This document shows positions 62,705-64,000 of a stretch of DNA of 64,000 bases, piece after piece (position 1 is the first letter of the stretch; every line of letters begins with the position of its first letter). The stretch is taken from the NCBI RefSeq assembly GCF_007829955.1, contig NZ_VIWX01000001.1, positions 1,674,001 to 1,738,000 of the forward strand. Direction: 5' to 3'. The stretch comes from Saccharopolyspora dendranthemae. GTDB taxonomy: Bacteria; Actinomycetota; Actinomycetes; Mycobacteriales; Pseudonocardiaceae. Under the pieces are notes generated by a model. The model searched no databases. It had not been told where the DNA came from and was given only the letters and a program-made list of their open reading frames with translations. The translations under genes were made by a program, and so were the position numbers.

Positions 62705-64000
62705 CTACTCCCCCTGCCGGTCCGCTGCGGGCAACGAGACCACGACCGTCAGCCCGCCGCCCGGCGTGTCCTCCGCGCGGATGGTTCCCCTCATCGCTTC
62801 CACGAAGCCCTGCGCCACGCTCAGGCCGAGGCCCACACCGGCCGGTCCGGTGTCGCCGCGCTCACCCCGCTCGCCGAGGCGCTCGAAGGGCGCGAACGCG
62901 GTGCCGTCGGCACCGGCGGGAAGTCCTGGACCGTGGTCGACGACGCGCAGTTCGACGCGGGCGGCGTGGGAGCTGGCGCTGATCCGGATGCGCCCACCAC
63001 CCGGGCGGCCGTACTTCAACGCGTTCTGCACGACGTTGGCCACCACCCGCTCGAGCAGCCCGGGGTCGGCCACGACCCGCGGCAACCGCTCGGAGATGTC
63101 GACGTCGATGTGGTGTCGACCGTCCAGGCCGACCAGCGCACGGGCGACGACCTCGTCGCAGCCGACGGGGTGCAGCTGCGGGGAGACGGCACCGGTCGCC
63201 AGGCGCGAGGAGTCCAGCAGGTTGTCCACGAGCTCGGTGAGCCGGTCGGCGGATTCCTCCACCCCGGTCAGCAGCTCCGCGGTGTCGTCGGGCGAGAGCT
63301 GCAGGTCGGGGGCGCGCAGGCTGCTGACGGACGCCTTGATGGACGCCAGCGGTGTGCGCAGGTCGTGGCCGACCGCCGACAGCAGCGCGGTGCGCAGCTG
63401 CGTGGCGTCAGCACGGCGCTGCGCCTCCCGGGCGTCGTCGGCCATCCGCTGCTGCCGCAGCGCGAGCAGCGCCTGCCCGGCCGCGCCTTCCAGCACGAGC
63501 CGATCCGCCGCGGGAAGGGGGCGTTTGCCCGCGCGCCGGAGCGACAGGTGGGCGTCCTTGGTCACCTCGATGTCCACATCGGACTCATCAGGCTTGCGGC
63601 ACGGGTCGCCGCCGGTGCTCGCCGCCACCCGCCAGCCGTCCCCACCGCGTTCCAGCAGGGCCACCGAGGTGAGCCCGAAGTTCTCCGCGATCTTCTCCAG
63701 CAGCGGCGCCAAGGGGTCCGGGTGGATCAGGACCGTGCGGGCGTAGGAGGTGAGCAAGGTCGCCTCCGTGCCGGCGCGGGCCGCCTGCTCGGCGAGCCGT
63801 GCCGCGCGGTCGACGGTGAACGCGACCAGCACCCCGACCAGCATCATCGCCACCAGGGTCACCACCGTCTCGGCATCGGTGACCAGCAGCGAGTACCGGG
63901 GCTCGGCGAAGAAGAAGTTCAGCAGCCCGCCCGCGAGAAGGGCGGCCACGATCGCCGGGGCCATCCCACCGACCAGCGCGACCAAGATCGTGGCCAGGAA
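62705..64000 (-). CDS. kdpD: KdpD sensor histidine kinase (5-prime end beyond window)
   Basis: The frame continues off the right edge, so only the C-terminal half is present. Visible are the DUF4118 membrane segment (ALVGGMAPAIVAALLAGGLLNFFFAEPRYSLLVTDAETVV), a GAF-like stretch, the phospho-acceptor His box (ALLSAVGHDLRTPLASIKASVSSL) and the ATPase domain with N, G1 (DHGPGLPAG) and G2 (GVGLGLSVAQGF) boxes. The N-terminal KdpD/Usp domain is outside the window. Together with kdpE it forms the potassium-sensing pair. Confidence 0.95.
   Translation of the reverse strand, partial: FLATILVALVGGMAPAIVAALLAGGLLNFFFAEPRYSLLVTDAETVVTLVAMMLVGVLVAFTVDRAARLAEQAARAGTEATLLTSYARTVLIHPDPLAPLLEKIAENFGLTSVALLERGGDGWRVAASTGGDPCRKPDESDVDIEVTKDAHLSLRRAGKRPLPAADRLVLEGAAGQALLALRQQRMADDAREAQRRADATQLRTALLSAVGHDLRTPLASIKASVSSLRAPDLQLSPDDTAELLTGVEESADRLTELVDNLLDSSRLATGAVSPQLHPVGCDEVVARALVGLDGRHHIDVDISERLPRVVADPGLLERVVANVVQNALKYGRPGGGRIRISASSHAARVELRVVDHGPGLPAGADGTAFAPFERLGERGERGDTGPAGVGLGLSVAQGFVEAMRGTIRAEDTPGGGLTVVVSLPAADRQGE

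Overview
The window is a high-GC chromosomal segment from a sporulating actinobacterium. Coding capacity is dense, starts are often GTG, and genes frequently overlap by 1-4 bases. The gene set points to Pseudonocardiaceae, perhaps Saccharopolyspora: a WhiG-type sigma factor, actinobacterial DUF2631 and DUF2469 proteins, an EspG/PPE-like satellite operon and an ECF41 sigma factor. From memory, gene order follows the Mycobacterium tuberculosis region from mapB to smc (Rv2861c-Rv2922c). That is recalled knowledge, not a search result. No tRNA, rRNA, CRISPR array, transposase or secondary-metabolite cluster was recognised.

1-9,700: map, a lone PIN-domain RNase, a penicillin-binding lipoprotein, a GNAT protein, ispG, the Rip1-type site-2 protease and dxr all run leftward. 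Two small membrane-protein genes (GlsB/YeaQ-like and DUF2631) run rightward. ispG and dxr are the two non-mevalonate isoprenoid genes. Dxr and the protease are coupled by a one-base overlap.

9,700-20,300 is the accessory part: a secreted esterase, a DUF4143 ATPase preceded by five 23-bp tandem repeats, rlmN, a four-gene manganese-type ABC transporter/MntR operon with a clear leaderless promoter, a VOC protein, and a divergent ECF41 sigma factor/AhpD-like pair carrying two facing ECF41-type promoters.

20,300-31,100: rpsB-tsf-pyrH-frr-cdsA-methyltransferase, an M23 peptidase, then yraN-comM-dprA-xerC-whiG. These are translation, phospholipid, DNA-uptake and sporulation-linked genes.

31,100-43,700: rpsP-KH-rimM-trmD-rplS-lepB-rnhB-DUF2469 form a ribosome and secretion block. 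Two CPBP membrane proteases, an amidohydrolase coupled to ffh, a DEAD-box helicase and a small P-loop ATPase follow.

43,700-57,200: amtB-glnB (ammonium uptake and PII), an MFS permease, ftsY, anmK with a sodium symporter, a Pro/Gln-rich membrane protein, a zinc-finger membrane protein, smc and acyP. PII has Phe instead of the modifiable Tyr at position 51, and no glnD lies in the neighbourhood.

57,200-64,000: a Thr/Pro-rich envelope protein coupled to a 62-residue Cys-rich protein, a kinase, a four-gene type VII secretion-associated operon, and kdpE-kdpD (kdpD runs off the right edge).

Structure not explained by genes includes three copies of a 70-72 bp intergenic palindrome family, the 23-bp tandem repeat, a hairpin present twice, two DnaA-box pairs with identical 19-bp spacing, and a hairpin-rich non-coding gap after glnB. 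Starts were chosen from ribosome-binding sites and promoter geometry and may differ from automated annotation.
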